From DAOUTW01 sp964523575 (lineage in GTDB: Bacteria; Zixibacteria; MSB-5A5; GN15; JAAZOE01), in contig CAZGAV010000045.1 in the NCBI GenBank assembly GCA_964523575.1, forward strand, positions 1 through 27,572: a stretch of 27,572 nt of DNA, written 5' to 3'. Position numbers and translations under genes: made by a program. Positions 26,037 through 27,572 of this stretch are shown piece after piece. Under the pieces are notes generated by a model that did not search any database, was not told where the DNA came from, and saw only the letters and a program-made list of their open reading frames with translations. Each line of letters opens with the position of its first letter. Position 1 is the first letter of the stretch.

Positions 26037-26393
26037 TCAGTGGGAATCGTCGCCGCAACCGCCGTCGGTGCCGCAACTGCCGCAATCGGCGCCGGCCGCT
26101 TTGACCTTGGTGCTGATGGTGAAACCGCGCTGGTCGGGGCCGTTATCGACGAAGTCGATGACGACGCCTCCCATCGGCCGGAGTTGTTCGACCAGGTCGG
26201 GGTGCATGAAGACCTCGATATCCTGACTGCTGAAGGTGCTGAAGGTGTCGTTGGGCTCGTCCAGAGCCAGTCCCAGTACGGGACCGCTTCAGCCATAGCC
26301 CACGAAATTGACGTACAAAGCCTTGCCTTTGGCCTGGTCCATCTCGAGGACCTTGCCGATTTCCTGGCCGGCGGCATCTGAAATATTTACCAT
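26037..26393 (-). CDS. HesB/IscA-like selenoprotein (in-frame UGA = Sec35)
   Basis: 118 aa if the TGA at 26291-26289 is read as selenocysteine. The frame runs from ATG 26393 (MVNISDAAGQEIGKVLEM) through VNFVGYG-U35-SGPVLGLALDEP to TGA 26037. The UGA sits where HesB/IscA proteins have the Cys of their GCSG motif. Sequence after it continues the family pattern (LALDEP, IEVFM, GGVVIDFVD, GFTIS) and ends in a Cys-rich tail with C104-GS-C107 and C113. HesB-like selenoproteins with Sec at this site are an established family; they are thought to bind or transfer Fe-S clusters or act in redox. AAAGGAG (26410-26404) precedes the start by 10 nt. UGA also ends several genes here, so general recoding is excluded. 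Automatic annotation would split or miss it. Confidence 0.85.
26254..26268 (-). promoter_or_regulatory. Candidate bacterial SECIS of the HesB-like gene
   Basis: In the coding RNA, GGCTC / GAGCC form a 5-bp stem with loop TGGAC. The loop begins 26 nt after the UGA and has G at its second position. This fits the bacterial SECIS model (short stem, G in the first two loop bases, loop about 16-37 nt from UGA). A competing hairpin directly after UGA has its loop at only 10 nt. Confidence 0.55.
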
Positions 26394-26427
26394 CGTATCA
26401 AATCTCCTTTGCATATACTCACGAAGA

Positions 26428-26456
26428 ATAATAATCATTTTATCATCTTCGCGCAA
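26428..26456 (-). promoter_or_regulatory. Promoter of the HesB-like selenoprotein gene
   Basis: On the minus strand TTGCGC (26456-26451), a 17-nt spacer and TATTAT (26433-26428). It gives a start near 26421 and a leader of about 28 nt, so the gene is transcribed independently of the DUF1573 gene upstream. Confidence 0.6.
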
Positions 26457-26536
26457 GCGCTATCGCCCGGCGGGGGCGAGGGGCTCCGGTTGACATAACG
26501 GCCGACAAGGCCCGGATGTTCCCGAATAGATGCCCC

Positions 26537-26576
26537 AAATAAAAACGGCCTGTCCGATTTATTTTCGGGCAGGCCG
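26537..26576 (-). terminator. Terminator of the DUF1573 selenoprotein gene
   Basis: On the minus strand CGGCCTGCCCG pairs with CGGACAGGCCG (11 bp, one wobble, 9-nt loop), followed by TTTTTATTT. It starts 28 nt after the stop at 26605. Confidence 0.9.
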
Positions 26577-26604
26577 CGGCTTTTCTTGATGTAAATCCGG
26601 TCGC

Positions 26605-27363
26605 TTAGTGGCCGCTACCCGTGGGGGCCGGAGCCGCCTGAGTTTTGGGTATGGCCTCGGCGCCGATCAGACGGCGGATGACCGGGATGGTGAAGCGGGA
26701 ATGAGCGTCGTCGTTCAATTCCAGCGTGATCGACTTCTCGAAAGCCTCCTCGAGATGATCGGGATCGATCTTGAGGCTGGCCTGAGCCGTCTGGCCGGGT
26801 TTGATATCGGCCGGGAGATTGATCGTAAAATATCCCGGCGGCTGACTGACAACCGTGGCGCTCAAATCAGCGTCGGAAACGTTGGTAATGTCGAACTTGG
26901 CCTCGTCGATTTCCACCTTGCCGGCTCGCGACGCGTACAGCTTGTAGGGCTTGACGACGATCGGATAGGTCGAATCGGGCTGTTGCACGATGGTGGCCCG
27001 GATGGTCACCCGGCGTTGCGGCGGCCCCTCGTTGGTCGAGATCGACGGGCTTTTGCTGGTGGCGCCGGTATGTTTTCCGGTCGAGTAAATGATTTCCAAA
27101 TCAGTGCTGTCACCGACAGCAAGCTCCTTCTTTTTGAGCGGAGCCTTGGTGCAGCCTCAGCCAGGCTTGATATCGAGTATCTTGAGTGTATCCTCGCCGA
27201 CCGATTTTATCCAGAAAACGTGGGATATTTTGGAATCCTGCGGGACAAAACCGAAATCGAATTTTTCCTCAGGCAAGAACATTTTGGGAACGGCCATCGC
27301 CTGGGAGACGAGGAACAGAACGAGTGCGGCTACAATAGTAACAGCGAGCCAGTTTCTACGCAT
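26605..27363 (-). CDS. Exported DUF1573 selenoprotein (in-frame UGA = Sec69)
   Basis: 252 aa if TGA 27159-27157 is read as selenocysteine. ATG 27363 follows GGAGGAAG. Signal peptide 1-24 (LVSQAMA|VP), so the Sec residue would be extracytoplasmic. The DUF1573 domain (~30-130) contains FDFGFVPQDSKISHVFWIKS, then LDIKPG-U69-G-C71-TKAPL. Sec replaces the first Cys of the family's CGC motif. In-frame sequence after the UGA continues the family pattern (LAVGDSTDLEIIYST..HTG). A second beta domain (~133-235) and an Ala/Pro-rich tail follow. The Cys-form paralog at 4202-4906 has DCDCTK aligned here and the same two-domain plan. Sec next to Cys (UGC) suggests a redox or metal-binding site; the substrate is unknown. 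Alternative: a pseudogene with one nonsense mutation, less likely given the exact position. Confidence 0.8.
27105..27148 (-). promoter_or_regulatory. Candidate SECIS hairpins of the DUF1573 gene
   Basis: Two overlapping hairpins follow the UGA. The nearer is CAAG-G-CTC (27148-27141) with GAGCTTG (27126-27120): 7 bp, one bulge, a 14-nt loop starting 17 nt after UGA with G at its second base. The farther is a perfect TGCTGTC / GACAGCA stem (27121-27105) with loop GGT, starting 43 nt after UGA. The nearer one fits SECIS spacing better; the farther has the stronger stem. They cannot form together. Confidence 0.45.
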
Positions 27364-27413
27364 TCTTCCTCCAGTTAGTATAGTAACAGTTGGCCTTTTC
27401 TCTTTGTATTGCA

Positions 27414-27456
27414 TTTCGGCGCAAAAAGTTCCGGGATCAACCGGATCGCGCCGAAA
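27414..27456 (-). promoter_or_regulatory. Leader hairpin upstream of the DUF1573 selenoprotein gene
   Basis: TTTCGGCGC / GCGCCGAAA, a perfect 9-bp outer stem, enclosing CCGG-gatcaa-CCGG. It lies in the predicted 5' leader, 51-93 nt before the ATG. No T-run follows. It is not a riboswitch class I recognise. Confidence 0.45.
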
Positions 27457-27462
27457 ACATCA

Positions 27463-27490
27463 AAATTAGTACAATTTCCCCCCAAGTCAA
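27463..27490 (-). promoter_or_regulatory. Candidate promoter of the DUF1573 selenoprotein gene
   Basis: On the minus strand TTGACT (27490-27485), a 16-nt spacer and TAATTT (27468-27463). The -10 is weak. It is the best promoter-like pair in the 209-nt upstream sequence. Confidence 0.4.
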
Positions 27491-27500
27491 GCGGAATATA

Positions 27501-27524
27501 GGGATACCGCCGGTATGGCGGTCC
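27501..27524. other. GC hairpin near the right edge
   Basis: GGG-at-ACCGCC / GGCGGT-CCC with loop GGTAT, followed on the plus strand by GTTTT. It may terminate a gene outside the window. No coding region can be assigned from here to the right edge. Confidence 0.35.
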
Positions 27525-27572
27525 CGTTTTGGCCCGACTTTGGGGTAATTTATTCACATATTGCAGACGCCC

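Noticed and set aside
26270..26288. Hairpin immediately after the HesB UGA as the SECIS
   Set aside because: AGCGGTCCC / GGGACTGGCT is stable, but its loop starts only 10 nt after UGA, closer than the usual bacterial SECIS range; the next stem fits better.
26027..26377. Open frames on both strands (26027-26377 minus, 26040-26381 plus) covering the HesB-like gene
   Set aside because: Neither gives a recognisable protein. The remaining minus frame with one TGA gives a full HesB-like protein, so these are shadows.
26037..27363. The two in-frame TGAs as pseudogene nonsense mutations
   Set aside because: Two independent mutations would both have to hit exactly the conserved redox Cys codon in intact, well-signalled genes. 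Selenocysteine explains both; sequencing error remains to be checked.

Overview
The window looks like chromosomal DNA of a Gram-negative-type bacterium. It encodes many lipoproteins, a TolC-type outer-membrane channel and several exported proteins. Dockerin repeats of the form GDANGDG..NVGDAVYLINYVF, a pair of GWxTD-domain proteins and dense small operons suggest candidate phylum Zixibacteria or a close FCB-group relative; this placement is inference from protein style, not a marker gene. UGA is an ordinary stop for several genes here (archease, rtcB, the cysteine-synthase-like gene, the SPOR lipoprotein). A 100-N assembly gap lies at 17157-17256.

Layout, left to right. 1-1564: the end of one dockerin protein, then a complete secreted protein made almost only of dockerin modules. 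1767-3885: a 2x[4Fe-4S] ferredoxin, then archease and the RNA ligase RtcB, with a terminator hairpin abutting the archease start. 3966-4083: a strongly structured minus-strand element, either a small RNA or an elaborate terminator. 4202-5892 (minus): a CBS/cysteine-synthase-like PLP enzyme overlapping an exported DUF1573 protein. 6024-6910: a SPOR lipoprotein overlapping a YjbQ-family gene. 6985-8910 (minus): an S9 peptidase lipoprotein. 9132-11267 (minus): a zinc-ribbon/TM/PEGA/TPR protein. 11480-14647: two tandem paralogous lipoproteins. 14825-16828: a membrane pyrophosphatase. 17047-23150: a gene cut by the gap, then TolC-like, periplasmic adaptor, ABC ATPase and two FtsX/MacB-type permeases. 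23216-25962: two GWxTD proteins. 26037-27363 (minus): two genes interrupted by a single in-frame TGA.

The most striking content is at the right end. Both interrupted genes read as selenoproteins. The first is a HesB/IscA-like protein in which UGA replaces the Cys of the GCSG motif (YGUSGP); related HesB-like selenoproteins are known. The second is an exported DUF1573 protein in which UGA replaces the first Cys of the family's CxC motif (PGUGCTKAP). A DUF1573 paralog in this same window (4202-4906) has Cys at that position (DCDCTK). Both reading frames continue in register with conserved family sequence after the UGA, and stem-loops follow each UGA. No selenocysteine machinery (selA, selB, selC, selD) is in the window. 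I do not know of DUF1573 being described as a selenoprotein family, but could not search.
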